From Ascaphus truei (taxonomy: Eukaryota > Chordata > Amphibia > Anura > Ascaphidae), in contig CM071568.1 in assembly GCA_036426205.1 (NCBI GenBank), positions 37,539,553 through 37,603,552 of the forward strand: a DNA stretch of 64,000 bases. The letters run 5' to 3'. The position numbers were made by a program, and so were the translations under genes. Under the pieces are notes generated by a model. The model did not search any database, was not told the DNA's origin, and saw nothing but the letters and a program-made list of their open reading frames with translations. Position 1 is the stretch's first letter. Each line of letters begins with the position of its first letter. Shown here in pieces: positions 10,877-22,870 of this stretch.

Positions 10877-11368
10877 GTATTATATTCATATTGTATGAAC
10901 ACTGAATAGAGATACATGTTACAGTATATATTGAAAACCTACTTTGAATTTTATCAGTCAAATAATTCTATTGTGGTTCTAGAAGAAAAAAAAACCCTTT
11001 CAATGTAATTTAATTGCTTAACACTAGGTTCAGTCCCTGTAAACATGTACTTGTACTAGTAATGTAATAAATAACCAGAGGATATAGAGCTGAATGAGAA
11101 AAATGACAGGTGACGTGAAAATAAGGAATTGGCTATTTTTGATTGTCATTTTGTATTCTAGGTAGTGCGTTTGCTGTATGCACAACTAGACATAAAAAAT
11201 GATGAAGATGTGAATTAGCTGTCAGTAGCTACAGTACCGTAGCATGTTTCCTCTAGACTTGAAAACATCAGAATCATTATTAATTCTTAAGTTGTCCTGG
11301 TGACGTTCTATTTACCCCAAGCATTCATGGAAGACCGGTGGCAAAAAGGGTTAACTTCAGCTTTTATA
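10877..11368. other. no gene seen; AT-rich unique-looking sequence
   Basis: AT-rich and without any recognised repeat end or coding pattern. Confidence 0.5.
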
Positions 11369-11594
11369 TGTAGCCCTGTTTCCCCCTCTCTCTGGAAAAA
11401 TGTTGCTGCTACTACTAATGTCTCGGTGCGTGCATACCTGTAAGTGTCCAGGAGAGCTGAGAGTCCGTGATGGGGTGGGGACCAGGACAGGCTTATGGTT
11501 ATCTTTGTGTTCTTTTCATGGTGATACAGCACCTCCAGACACGGCGGGCTACAGGCAGTCCCTACCATAACAGTTCTTTCTCTCCAATACCTCT
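11369..11594 (-). repeat. LTR fragment: terminal part of the 3' LTR of the 11-18 kb retroelement
   Basis: Nearly identical to 17333-17570 (from TGTAGCCCTGTTTCCCCC to CTCCAATACCTCT). It is the missing end of the LTR piece that resumes at 13246. The 14 bases 11581-11594 are repeated at 13246-13259, so this LTR was split by an insertion rather than deleted. Confidence 0.75.
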
Positions 11595-13245
11595 AAGTGA
11601 AGAGAAACTATGGCGCTCCCCTTTAACACTACAGGATACAAATGTGAATGAGCATTGTGACAGAAATCAGGGGATGGTAATAAATTCCATATATAGGGCT
11701 CTCAGGATACTGGACAGCTTCTATCCTGTTTAGGCTAGAAAGTGCAGCCTCAGAATACATGCACTCCATCCCACAGTTTGATAGTTGCTGGAACTGAGGG
11801 ATGAGGAATCCAGACCAGAGTTTATCTGCTGCCTGATTTCTGTCACCTGTCCTGCTAGATAGAAATCAGGTATTTAAAGCTTATTTCCTGGTTCCTCTTC
11901 CCTCTCCCCAAGAGACTGGAGGCAGGAATGCTGCTGGAAGCAGAGAGGGGAAAAGCCTCTCTCCCCAAACATGATACATCATTCTGTTCATTTCTAAAAT
12001 TGTAAAGATTCTTATTTTTGTTTGTTGGAAGCGGACAAGCCGCCCCAACCCTAGTCAGGGTGAACCTCAGTTAAGTTATTGCTCAGATGAGCAGGGTTTT
12101 GTTTTGCTTGTGTTTTCTTTTGTATTCAGTGTGGCAGTCTCAGTGCCTGGGACTGAATAAACCAGGCAGAATCCTGTTTAAAGGAACAGCACGTTACGCC
12201 TCATCATTTAACCTACCTAAAAGACCTTGTTCTTGCAGTCCTGGACAGACGGCGGAGCCCCGGAGTAAACCGTTTGCCACAGCATATATAAACACACGTG
12301 GGAGCCTAAAAACACAAAAGTGGTATACTGGCCCTTCAAATTGCAGCTCAACCTTGATGAGATCCTTCCTTGATCTCCACCAGTGGTAATTCTTGTCGAA
12401 AAGGTGAGCGCATAGAAAAAAGAGGAAAAGGTGAGCGCATAGAAAAAAGAGATACATAAAATAAGTGAACACTAAGTGAACCCACTAAGTGAAACAAGCA
12501 TACACACAGGGAATAGGTGGTGAAAATATAAAAAGGCTGAAGCCAGATCTTACTCACACGGACAAGTATGAGCCGATCTTGTCAAAGTTTCTTTAGAGAG
12601 ATCCACTTCAAAGGGTAGTACCCAGGGTGATGTGGGGGCTTCCGATATGTTCGCTCCATGTGGTGGACTCCAAACAGGGGCAGAAACGTTCAGTGAGTTA
12701 AAAGTGATTTTATTGAACAACAGGTAAGTATAAGAACTTACATGTAAATAATACACCTGTGTCGGCATGGCTGCTCTGTTTTTGACTACTCAAGGCCACC
12801 GTATTTTCTGAAGGAGAAGCTCATTTGCAGGCCTTGCAACCGGGCGCGGCAGCTAGGGAGACCCCCGCATGAGCTGGCACTAAGGAGACGGACGCCGGAG
12901 GTGTATTATTTACATGTAAGTTCTTATACTTACCTGTTGTTCAATAAAATTACTTTTAACTCACTGAGCGTTTCTGCCCCTATTTGGAGCCCAGCACAGG
13001 TAGCGAACTGCTCATATCGGAAGCCCCCACATCACCCTGGGTACTACCCTTTGAAGTGGATCTCTCTAAAGAAACTATGACAAGATTAGCTCACACTTGT
13101 CCATGTGAGTAAGATCTGGCTTCAGCCTTTTTATATTTTCACCACCTATTACCTGTGTGTATGCTTGTTTCACTTAGTGGGTTCACTTAGTGTTCATTTA
13201 TTTTATTTATTTATTTTTTCTATGCGCTCACCTTTTCGACAAGAA
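11595..13245. mobile_element. 1.65-kb insert within an LTR, flanked by a 14-bp duplication
   Basis: Both edges carry TCTCCAATACCTCT (11581-11594 and 13246-13259), present once in the intact LTR at 17.5 kb. The first 0.8 kb (11595-12388) has an LTR-like texture: GTGACAGAAATCAGG, a GAATAAACC signal near 12155, and cytosine-rich stretches. The remainder is a foldback element. A 14-bp duplication suits target-primed or Penelope-type retrotransposition, but no reverse transcriptase is inside. The family is unknown. Confidence 0.5.
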
Positions 13246-13246
13246 T
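12389..13246. repeat. Foldback element with long inverted repeats
   Basis: The arms 12389-12760 and about 12900-13246 are inverted copies over roughly 340 bp. The outer ends read ATTCTTGTCGAAAAGGTGAG and its complement. Both contain the words GGGTAGTACCCAGGGTGATG and the ACATGTAAGTTCTTATACTT box. The central 140 bp is unpaired. No open frame of note. Confidence 0.75.
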
Positions 13247-14087
13247 CTCCAATACCTCTGGCTAATAGACCACAACTCAGCCAGGGGTATATAAATTAGG
13301 TCTTTATTTGTAGCAACCACTGCAGATGGTAAAAAATGTTGCATATAGTAGAGTAGGGGTCTCAGATCCCTGGATGGTGCTGGCGAGCAGTTAATGGTTG
13401 AGGCTTTGTGCCAGGCACAAATATTGCTCTCCCAGCTGCAGGACACACGCTCCATGAGGGATGTAGGGGAACTGACTCCTATAATTTTGAACAACCTCCC
13501 TAATGCAAAAGGATTGGCTGCAACACAGACCCCATGACATCACCTCTCTTGGCACTCAGGGAGTCTGCGTGAGGGGCGGGGGTGTTGGGGGTGTTGGGTA
13601 AACCCCACAGGATAGCCTGTCACTGCCTGTAGCTAATGGGACTTACTGCACCGACACACTTTATTCGAGCAAATACCCAGTATGTACCTGGCAGATACCT
13701 GGAATGCGCCGCTCCTCACCTCTGACAAGCCCCGTTGTGTTTGCCTTCCCAGCCTGGGTTCATGCCTGGCTGACGGGCGGCTGATCTGTTAAATGATAAT
13801 GATTAGGATTTAATAGGCTGCAATGCTTCGCGTGTCTACCAGATGGCATAAATTCATGAATTGTAATGCAGTATATATATATATACTGTGCAGTATTGCA
13901 GCCAGCGGGAATAAAATGCTTCAATCCCTGCCTGGAAAATACCTCAATGCACTCGGGCAGAAAACAGTCACAAACCTCAATACACCCGGGTATACCCGAA
14001 TTCGTGGGACTAGCCGAGCTCGAATAAAGTGTGTCGCCAGTGTACGTGACAGGAGGGGCAGAAAGATAGCTGGACCAGCCATGTCTA
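13246..14087 (-). repeat. 3' LTR (remaining part) of the 11-18 kb retroelement, carrying a MITE
   Basis: Apart from the MITE at 13646-14042, the sequence matches 17557-18051. On the minus strand it is preceded by a purine-rich run (AAGGGGAGAG, about 14090-14101) that could be the polypurine tract. That placement supports this as the 3' LTR. Confidence 0.65.
13646..14042. mobile_element. Tc1/mariner-type MITE with TTATTCGAGC terminal repeats
   Basis: Termini: CTGCACCGACACACTTTATT on the left and, read inward on the other strand, CACTGGCGACACACTTTATT. TA flanks both sides. The paralogous LTR at 18.0 kb carries the uninterrupted site (GGGACTTACGTGACAGG), an empty-site control. Its internal block at 13790-13870 resembles 20955-21048 of the large element described below, so this is probably a deletion derivative of a relative of that element. 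Confidence 0.9.
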
Positions 14088-14556
14088 TACTCTCCCCTTA
14101 GGTGAAATATCCCATGTCCTCACTGGTATCCAATTCGGGCACTATCCAGCAACCTGAAGCCTGCAAAAAGAACAGATTACACAGATGGATACCATAACCA
14201 GTACACAGTTATACAGACCAATTCCCACATCACCCACTGCGTTACAGCGATGATAATTACATAACTATTCTTCCAATGGGATGAAACAGGGAAATCTCAC
14301 TTATAGTCTTTAGGATCGGGCACTTTGACCACCCTCCCATCAAACAACTTGGTCCAGATATACTGTAATACACCTTAGGAGGACCAGGAACCTGTCTAAC
14401 CTCTGCTCTGTCTTTGAAAATCCATGTACCCATGAGCCATTCCTCCATTACAGAACGAACCCTGTCATCCTAAATAAATCTGACTCCCTCATTTTAGTCT
14501 TAAGATTCTCTATGATTGCTAACCTTAACCACTCATGACGGTGTTGATCTATCTCA

Positions 14557-16220
14557 TCATAATGGGTTCAAGTACATACAGAAAGATATATCTGTGAGAT
14601 TGGCAGTACCTATGGAAAATAGCTTGGTCAGCTCAAAATAACCTTTGAATTTTATGACCATGACCCTGACCAGGTAATACCCAGAACTGAGGTTCACTAA
14701 GCTCAACCTCCTAGTAGAATATGGAGATGCCCTTGGGATTCTCACTCCTAAATTTATCTCACCCATTCTCTTGCGAAGGGCTTCTGCTATTTCTTCCTGG
14801 GACAGTTGACCTTCCTCCCACCAGTGATCCACAATAGAACCATTTACCAGTAGCAGTCTTGTTCTATTTAAACTAGGGGCATTACCCTTGAACTTTGGGT
14901 CCCACCAATAAAGGGGTTCCCTGGACTCATGTGGACTACTGTACCTTGTGTCCATCTTGGAGGACAGGGAGCAGATCTCTGGGACAGGGATGAGTCCCCA
15001 AAAGATTTAAACGACCTGGGAGACCTATTCACAGGAATGCAGCTAGAATAAGGTATATCACACTCAGAATCAGGTGACCACCCACTCTTCCCATCAAGGT
15101 CCCAGTTTCTCAAGTCCATGGACATACCCGGAGACAATTTATTGCAAGGAAACTCTGTGAGCACAAAAGTTGCAGCATCATGGGCTTATATACTGGGTTA
15201 GGAGCCAAGGGTATGGGCCAAGGAAAATCCTGTCTGTATCGCACAGAATTGGCCTTCCCCTTACTCCCAGTGGATGGTGTTGGGATAGGTGCAGGGGCTG
15301 GTGACAGTACTGTTGATGGGGCAGGGACAACTGGGGCCAGTGAGTTGTCCCTGACCAGTCCAGGGGAAGAACCTTTAGGTCAGCAACGACCTCTCGGGGA
15401 TGGTACAGGAATCTTGTGAAAAGATCCATGATGACTTTTTCCCTGGGTTGGGGTCTGTAGTGGAGCAGGGGCAGTGGAGATGTCATCTCACCCAATTGAA
15501 GGTAGGAGATGTCATCAGACTTGGTCTTGTCTTCAGTGGTCGGGTCTTGGGCAGCGCTTATGTCCTCCTCTGGCGCGGGACTCCTCCGGACCTTCAGTAG
15601 CACTATGGCCTTCAAAACAGACGTCTCTGTCTCTGAACTCAGCCACTGGACGTAGGTAGGTGCCACTTTTCTCTCCGTAGGCTTCTTTTGACTGGCTTCT
15701 CATTGGAAGAAGACGATGGCAAGGACACATCCTCCAGGCCGTGATGTCGGGTCAACCGGCACTTCATGGCAGTAAACGGCATGAAGCAGGTTTTCTCTGG
15801 CACCACAAGAGGAGACGTAACAAATACCCCCAGGGCAGTCGACTCACCCGCCAGACAAGCTGACATTGGTTCCAGTCCTGGAACCGTTGGTATTGGTACC
15901 GCTGGGGTCACCTTGCCACCGGAACGTTGGGGCCTGGTAGAGCCGGAACTTGGATACAAGAACCCATAGGAGGCCCAGCAAGGTAAATATTGCAGCGGGC
16001 CACATCCCAGGACAGTAGGGCCTGATCAGAGACCATCAGGAGTAGGCATAGTGTGGAAGGCAGGGGCCATACCAAATTGGGTAGAGGCCCGATAGCTCGG
16101 TTGAGTTACCGCTGTAGGTGGCACGGGGTTGGCAGGCCACATGTACTGGCTTCCACAATTTTTGCATTGCGCCGTCATACTGAGATCTCCCCCAGGTAGT
16201 CTGCAGTGGGGCACACACAT
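14557..16220 (-). pseudogene. Unrecognised protein of the LTR retroelement, frameshifted
   Basis: Five overlapping minus-strand frames (16220-16026, 15959-15639, 15666-15178, 15164-14868, 14955-14557) read like one protein of about 500 residues with a few frameshifts. Near its start is CKNCGSQYMWP, a possible zinc-knuckle-like CxxC. The middle is Pro/Ser-rich with an acidic part (APEEDISAAQDPTTEDKTKS). The end has LYWWDPKFKGNAPSLNRTRL. It could be a gag-like protein, given its position after the 5' LTR, but I do not recognise the family. Confidence 0.35.
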
Positions 16221-16779
16221 CTGAGGAATTTCAGCGCATAAACTGTAGCCACCAGGAAGCCTCCTGGCAGAGAATAGTTTGTGAAGTCTAACTCTGACAC
16301 AAACTTTTGCTCAGAGTAGATGAGGTAGGTAAGGTAGAAAGGCAGAGGATTAGCAGCAGCTCTTTATTCTTTCACAGCTCCACAGAACTGAAGCTCAACA
16401 GGGTGTGGCAAGGTCCTCCCATGATTGAAACAAAGTCCCGTATTGGTACATGGCGTTTGCTCCTCCCTAGGTGAAACACAAAGTAGGGGTAGGACGGACC
16501 AAGCAGTTACAGGCTCTGGATGAACTAGTCACGATGAGAGGTGTGGCTACATTTTGCCACGGAAAGGGTTGCAACTTTTACAGAACGTTGCAAAAAGGGT
16601 TGTTTGCTTCTTTTGCAGCCCACGCGATTCCGCGATTTCGGCGGGAACGCCATCTTGAATATGCAGTACTTGCCAGGAACTCGATTTTGAGTGCACGGCA
16701 ACAGAACTAGAATAAAATTGCACAGGGTCCCCGGTGACGCATCAGGGGCCCATTTCTTTAACTCTTTTTGGGTCTGTAG

Positions 16780-17140
16780 AGAAGTCTAAAGCCTTTAAGG
16801 TGCACAAGGTCCCTCATGGTACGCTGTAAGGGGTCCCTCCCTTGTAGAACAGAGATGGAGTTCATGCTCCCTGGATAATTTTCCCACAGGGTGCACCCCC
16901 AATAGCAGTTCGTCATGCGTTGGTACCCAAGGGTCCTCACGGTACACTGTAAGGGCCCTGGCCCATTTTCAAAGTAGAATGAAGGGTAACACGCTCCCTG
17001 GTATCATACCCTCGGGGTGCACCCCAACATGCACAGGTACCCAGGGGTCATCACGGTACATGGTAAGGGATGTCCTGTCCCTGTCTCAGATCCTTGATGA
17101 ATGTTAACACGCTCCCCGGTACCTTACCCTTGGGGTGCAC
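16780..17140 (-). repeat. Tandem repeat, three degenerate units of about 110-130 bp
   Basis: Each unit contains a GGGTGCACCCC palindrome, a CCAGGGAGCATG or GGGGAGCGTG word, and GTACCGTGA(G/T)GACCC followed by GGGTACC. The units differ enough to be old. They lie in the leader of the LTR retroelement, between the 5' LTR and the open frames. Confidence 0.65.
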
Positions 17141-17332
17141 CCCAACTCAGTCTGTCCTTGGTAAAGGTCTAGGCAGCCCCCTCCCTTGTGTCACCTCAGG
17201 GAGAGGCTCCCCCTTCCATAACACAGAAGGGGTGCTCGGGGTAGCTTCAGTGGCCCGACCACTGCCTCTTGAACTGCTGCTGGCTGCAAAGTCTCTCTGA
17301 AAGCCTTTCTTGATCTCAGCAGCGCCTCCAAT

Positions 17333-18051
17333 TGTAGCCCTGTTTCCCCCTCTCTCTGGAAAAATGTTGCTGCTACTACTGATGTCTTGGTGCGTGCATA
17401 CCTGTGAGGGTCCAGGAGAGCTGAGAGTCCGCGATGGGGTGGGGACAAGGACAGGCTTACAGTGATCCTTGTGTTCTTTCCATGGTGATACAACGCCTCC
17501 AGACATGACAGGCTACATCAAGGCTGCAGGCAGTCCCTACCATGACAGTTCTTTCTCTCCAATACCTCTGGATAATAGACCGCAACTCAGCCAGGGGTAT
17601 ATATATATGAGGTCTTTATTTGTATCAACCACTACAGATGGTAAAAAGTGTTGCATATAGTAGAGTAGGGGTCTCAGATCCCTGATGGTGCTGGACAGCA
17701 GCTAAAGTTTGAGGACTTGATCCATGCACAGATCTTGCTCTCCTAGTCCCAGGATGGTGGAGGAGAACTTGACACATGTTCCTCTTCCCAGGAGGGACAG
17801 AGGAAGACTCACATCCCAGGAGGGATGGAGTGGAACTGACTCCGATAATTTTGAACATCCTCCCTAATACAAAAGGGGAGGGCACAGGGTCTGCACCAGG
17901 ATTTGCTGCAACACAGACCCCATGACGCCACCTCTCTTGCCACTCAGGGAGGCGGTGTGAGGGGGGATAAACCCCACAGGATAGCCTGTCCCTGCCTATA
18001 GCTACTGGGACTTACGTGACAGGAGGGGCAGAAAGATAGCTGGACCAGCCA
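17333..18051 (-). repeat. 5' LTR of the 11-18 kb retroelement
   Basis: About 719 bp. On the minus strand it runs from TGGCTGGTCCAGC to AGGGCTACA. It is uninterrupted and serves as the reference for the split, MITE-bearing 3' LTR. An AATAAAGACC signal on the minus strand lies near 17615-17625. The exact outer edge is uncertain by a few bases because the next CTATA is shared by both LTRs. Confidence 0.65.
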
Positions 18052-18054
18052 TGG

Positions 18055-18055
<1 letters not shown>

Positions 18056-18101
<46 letters not shown>
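18056..18101. repeat. (TA)n microsatellite
   Basis: About 45 bases of uninterrupted TA dinucleotide directly outside the 5' LTR. Confidence 0.95.
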
Positions 18102-18107
<6 letters not shown>

Positions 18108-19140
18108 GTCTTTCTACTGACCAGTGACATGAATATCCTATACATTTAAAATTAAATTATGAGATGGCAAAAATGGTACATCTCTCTATTCATGTCACCA
18201 TCTCTATCTTCCTCTGTAAACTCCTACACTTGACAGTACTTACTTCCATCTTTACCTATTCTTCCTGCTATGGAATCTTTGTCTCTCTAGCTTGAAGCAT
18301 GCACTTCTCACACAAATGCCCACAAATAATAGAAATTTCTTACCTACTGTATAGTATCATCTTTCAGGTTTTTTTTTGTAACTTTCTTTAACTGGCTCAG
18401 AGATGAGTGGACACAGTAAATCGCTTCTAATGCACGAGGTTTATTCAAAAAGAGATTGTGATTACAACCTTTTCATGTGAAAAAAACTGTAATTCAATAT
18501 AAAATGACATTCTTATTAACTACAGTACAAGGATCTTAAACAAAAACGGTCTTGATTTAGACATTTCTGTTTGATGTTAAACATCTTCTTATTTGTATAA
18601 CTTACAGCCTTGCAGATAAGGCTGTTCAATGTAGAAGTTCAAACTTTTAGATGTCAGCAGTGTTAAGACCACAAATTTGCTTATCTGAATCGCACGTTGT
18701 CTCCCGATTAAATGGTTTACAGTTGAAGTCTACATGTATAACCTTTCTCATTCTCTTGAATGTTATTTAAAAACTGAATTTCTGTCAAAATAGGAATATT
18801 CTATTTGTTTTCTCTGAAGCATTGACAGTTTTATTTACTTCCTAGAATTTCAGGCAATGGTGCCAGAGCAATAATGAAACAGTTGTTTTCAGTATTCTTC
18901 CCATAAGCAATTCAGAAGGTGATTGTATTAGTCTAGTAATTGTACGGTATCTTTATTCTCTTATGTATCTGTATTACTTCCTTGGAAAACATTTTATAAA
19001 TAATAAATTCATCTTATTATTTACTCTTATAACATACTCTTCCTAGCTTTAAAGACTTTCATACATTGTACAGACCCTAAAATTATGTTTTAATTGTTAA
19101 AAAGAGTAGAAAACTTTGTGACAGATTGACTTTCTGGATA
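18102..19140. other. no gene seen; AT-rich island without evident repeats
   Basis: About 1 kb of AT-rich sequence with no transposon end, no tandem structure and no coding pattern. It could be unique host DNA. Confidence 0.5.
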
Positions 19141-19224
19141 TTGTCAGTGAGGAGAACGATAGCGGAGCCCCTGCTGCAGCCACAATAGAGTTAGGCTGTG
19201 AACGGTGCTATGGGTGTAAATACA

Positions 19225-19530
19225 ATGATAGAAGATAGAGAGAGAGAACCCAATGTAGCACTCAGGTTCACCCTCTGGAATGAGTGAATGAATTAAAACA
19301 TAAACTTTATTAATAGTTATCTGGATATACCCAGCACACACAACTACGTTTGATCCTGAGCCTATATGGCTATCAGTACTATTGATCTACTCACCTTCAG
19401 TACGTCGTTTTAACACCCATTATTTTATATGTTGCTATTAATAAAGTTTATGTTTTAATTCATTCACTCATCACCAGAGGATGAACCGGAGTGCTACATT
19501 GGGTTCTCTCTCTCTATCTTCTACTAGGGT
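19225..19530. repeat. Inverted-repeat (foldback) element
   Basis: About 19225-19325 and 19432-19530 are inverted copies. Both carry ACATAAACTTTATTAATA, GTGAATGAATTAAAAC and AGAGAGAGAACCCAATGTAG in opposite orientation. A 100-bp centre is unpaired. Family not identified. Confidence 0.75.
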
Positions 19531-20794
19531 CAGTGAGGAGTCTACACCGTAGATTCTGTACAAAATAAAAGATTTTATTTTCTGGACTGCGAGAAACAGG
19601 ATACAGCATACTTTCTTCATCAGTGCAAAGTTGAGAAAGAGATAAAGCAGCATAGATGTGGAAAAAAATAAAATGTCCTTAACTTTCATGTTGGGTGTGA
19701 GTCCCAGGTATTCCCAATCAATCTTCCTGTGAATCTGTTGCCTTGCATGTACTGCAGCCCTGCTTCCTTAGCAGTCTGTGAATTTTGGTTCTTGCACAGT
19801 AACAGGGCTAGGACACGGGAACAGGGCTGGGACACAGTAATAGAACTGGGAAAACCCAAATTACAGACAAGGACCTCTGATTAAATTACAGACAAACAGA
19901 AACAAAAACAAGGGCAACAAACACAAACAGAAGTCAGGCAGAGAAAAGACAATGGGCAGATAAGAGTCTGTAGCATACAAAACAAAGGCAAAGATTAGAC
20001 AGGAGGAAAGGCGATACACCCGGTCAGAAGAAGAAGGACATTTATTGAGAGCGATTGCTGTTGAAAGGCGGCCGCAATAGGAAGCAGCCCCAGCCAAGTC
20101 CGACAAGTTGCTCTGATCCACGCAGGAGGGGTGGTGAGATCGCTGTCTTTCAGCATTGTACCACATTTTTGTTATATGCCCTTAAAGATTGCACAAATTG
20201 TAAGTGTGCATCCTGGAGGGATTATTTTAAAACTACTATAAAAATCAGTTCAGATATTCTGCACTATGGTGTCTCCATCTTTTCCATTAAAAAGAATATC
20301 CACACAGTGTTCAACCCCAGATGTCACTATAAGCCATGCTGGAACCCATCTACACACCTGAGTTTAGAGTGTGACATGCTCTTTTTACTCACATCTATGT
20401 GAGTATAATAATTGAAGATTAATGGATTCAATTATTATATACCATTACTGGCATTACTACTCTAAGTTTATTTTTCATTTTGTTTTATATATTACGCATT
20501 CCGCTCCCTTATCCTGTTCAACTACTATCTGGGAGAAAATAAGAAGACTTCTTTCTGTTGGGGTTGAGTGGGACGCTTAGTATATTTAATGTATATCTTT
20601 TGGGTTACTCACCTTTAATTATTCACTTCTTTTCAAATTAGTGCACTTACACAGTTCACCACTGGGTGTCACCATTAACACATTATTCAATTATATATAT
20701 TTATACACAAATTTACTTATTAATTCACTGTACTGTATAAGAGCACCAGTCCTGTTTTTTTTGCATTAAAGACTAGACAGGCACATGAAACGTA
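19531..20794. other. no gene seen; mixed unclassified sequence
   Basis: Short open frames on both strands without family likeness. A T-rich run just before the terminal repeat at 20795 is the only notable compositional change. Confidence 0.45.
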
Positions 20795-20820
20795 CAGCCG
20801 CGGCCCCTTTTATTCTCCAA
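20795..20820 (+). repeat. Left terminal inverted repeat of the candidate transposon
   Basis: Starts after a TA and follows the pattern CAG, G/C-rich block, TTTATTC. Compare CAGATCCAGCGGCCTTTATT at 52792 and CTGCACCGACACACTTTATT at 13646. A partner on the right side was not found. Confidence 0.6.
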
Positions 20821-21222
20821 CATCATCGCATTTTTCCGGGATTTTTTTTCGAATGCCACGCACTTCACCGCACTTCACCATGTTCATGCCACATTCTGAC
20901 CGCATTTATACCGCATTCATGTTGCATTCACAGCCGCGGTTGATGTGCGGTTGATGTGTTTATTGATAATGGTTCGGATTTAATTGGTTGCAATTCTTCG
21001 TGTATCCACCAGATGGCAGATATTCATGAATTGTAATGAGCATGCGCTTCAGTAATGTGTCGACTTGCAGGTGTTTCGTTTAAAAAGATACCACAGTGGT
21101 CTTTTGTAAATTGGACTTGGGACTGAAGGAAGAGGTTACAATAATGTATCAATTTAGGCTTTTCATATTAAAGAAAAACAAGCAACAGTTTCTGGTCTGG
21201 TTATTGTCCAGAGAGTCCCGCC

Positions 21223-21836
21223 ATGAGTGCACAAGTGCATCCCGTGTTCCAAAAACCCAACAGAACGTACGCTTATTTAATATAGGCCGCGATTAATGCA
21301 ACAGATAATAAGATGGCAACAGTTGTTCAAATTTATCAGTATTTTATCGAAAACTATGACTTTTACAAATTTTCGCCAGATCCTCTTGTGTGGAAGCGTG
21401 CAATAAGGAAAAAGTTATGTAGCGATCCATGTTTTTTTCGTATTGATCCCGATTTTATTGGAGGGTATTTGTGTGTATCAACGGGTTTTCCTGTATCTAT
21501 GATCATGCAGACGGCAAAAGGCGAAACGTCGTGTTAAAACCAAGTAAGAAACGTCAGTCACTGGCAAGCAATGCGCCAGCACCAGCACCTGCTTCCAATA
21601 ACGGTCCGACCGTCAGTGACAACCCTTGCTGTCTGTCCACGCATGGATACCTGCAGCCTGAGCCAGATTTCGGGTACAGTTTTGAGCAAGCTTGCATGTA
21701 CCTAAGCGATTTCCAGCCTCATCAGCTGACTACAGGTGTAGTAGTCCCACTGTCACCTGTCAACGACTTGTATGATCAAGAATACTGGACTGGCAGTGGC
21801 CCGGCGCCAGCTGATTGGGAAATTCTATGGTGAGTA
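21223..21836 (+). pseudogene. Forkhead-domain protein gene with a stop codon and a frameshift
   Basis: Frame from ATG 21223 (MSAQVHPVFQKPN). The forkhead pattern covers about residues 11-100: KPNRTYAYLI, a TAG at 21283, AAINATDNKM, IYQYFIENYDFYK, WKRAIRKKLCSDPCFFRI, GGY with the usual Trp changed to Leu, and after a frameshift near 21480-21495 YDHADGKRRNVVLKPSKKR, a basic wing-2-like stretch. A Pro/Ala/Ser-rich tail follows to EYWTGSG and the stop at 21834. Forkhead domains bind DNA as winged helices. The sequence is far from standard FOX genes. A donor-like G/GTGAGT overlaps the end, so further exons are possible. Confidence 0.7.
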
Positions 21837-22870
21837 ATGTTGCCGTATTTTATTCTGTTTTTTTATTTTGAAAATATCAATATCAGTGCGATTCAAATGT
21901 CAAGCGATTGTCCTGTAAGCAATATCATTGGCTGAGCGGCTTCTACAGTAGATACTGCACAATTGGTGAAAAGCTAGGCGCATGCGCATTGGAACCTTCT
22001 TGAAACGCATACTGCATGCGTGTCATCACATCAACGGTAGGCGCATGCGCATGTGAACAGAAGACGCCCCCTGTGAAAATTATTTGTGGGGCTGACTGAG
22101 TTAACTTCATTAGGGGACTGACCATTACAGTAAAACTTGTACTTTTGTTTTTCCTCAGAAAAGAAAACTTTGTCATCTCATGCGGAAAACAGCGAATGGT
22201 GGGATTTCAATGGATAATATCGCTTTGTGTAACAATGCCTGCACATTGCTGAACCGGATTTAAAAAACCATGTACCGGAGTCTACAGTGTAGTGGCCATT
22301 GTTATTGATTAGGATAGAATACCTGAAATAGTATGCTGATGTTTTCAGACCGTACTGTATACAATACTTTTTTATATATACTGTTTAATAAACCAAAAAA
22401 ATAAAAAGTATGCATTTATTCTACATGTATTCCAGTACATATGTGTATATGTGATGTACAGTACTGAGCATGCCTACAGTATACAGTACAGTATGCCTGG
22501 ACAGTACTGTACATTCTAGAAACACTGTATTTTGTTACAGTATAAAAGGAGACAATGGAACAATTTAAAACAAATCAACATTTTCTTTTATTGGTGGAGT
22601 AAGTACAAAAACATTTATTTACAAATACTGTGCAATGTAAAAAACATTTTAAGTGTACAGCAATTCAAAACATCAACAGGTGTATGGTTTACTGATAGTG
22701 AAAACATTTATGTACAGAAAGTCAAAACATTTACAGTCAGTCAGTATGGTTTACAGTCACATGGTGTTATTCTAAAAAATTCTTTATTCATGAAATTTAA
22801 AAAACGCAACATCTCCTTTATTAAAGTACAGAAAGTCAAAACATTTACAGTAGGATGGTGTACAGAACAG
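21837..22870 (+). other. Spacer with 3'-end signals of the forkhead gene
   Basis: GTTTAATAAACC and AATAAAAAG at about 22383-22410 are plausible plus-strand polyadenylation signals. A TTTTTCCTCAG acceptor-like site lies near 22158. Several CATGCGCA words (21968-22052) recur in the 28-29 kb tandem repeats, which supports both being parts of one element. No separate gene is seen. Confidence 0.4.

Larger units (their letters stand above)
14088..17332 (-). mobile_element. Internal region of a non-autonomous LTR retrotransposon
   Basis: Flanked by LTRs at 13246-14087 and 17333-18051 in the same orientation. Next to the 5' LTR the minus strand begins ATTGGAGGCGCTGCTGAGAT, a possible primer-binding site of uncertain tRNA. 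No reverse transcriptase, integrase or protease motif is visible in 3.2 kb, so the element probably moves with enzymes from another family. A run of open frames at 14557-16220 and a tandem repeat at 16780-17140 fill the region. Confidence 0.6.

Noticed and set aside
21223..21836. Host FOX gene exon
   Set aside because: Stop codon, frameshift, divergent sequence and closeness to a transposon end argue against a functional host exon, though a captured copy is possible.
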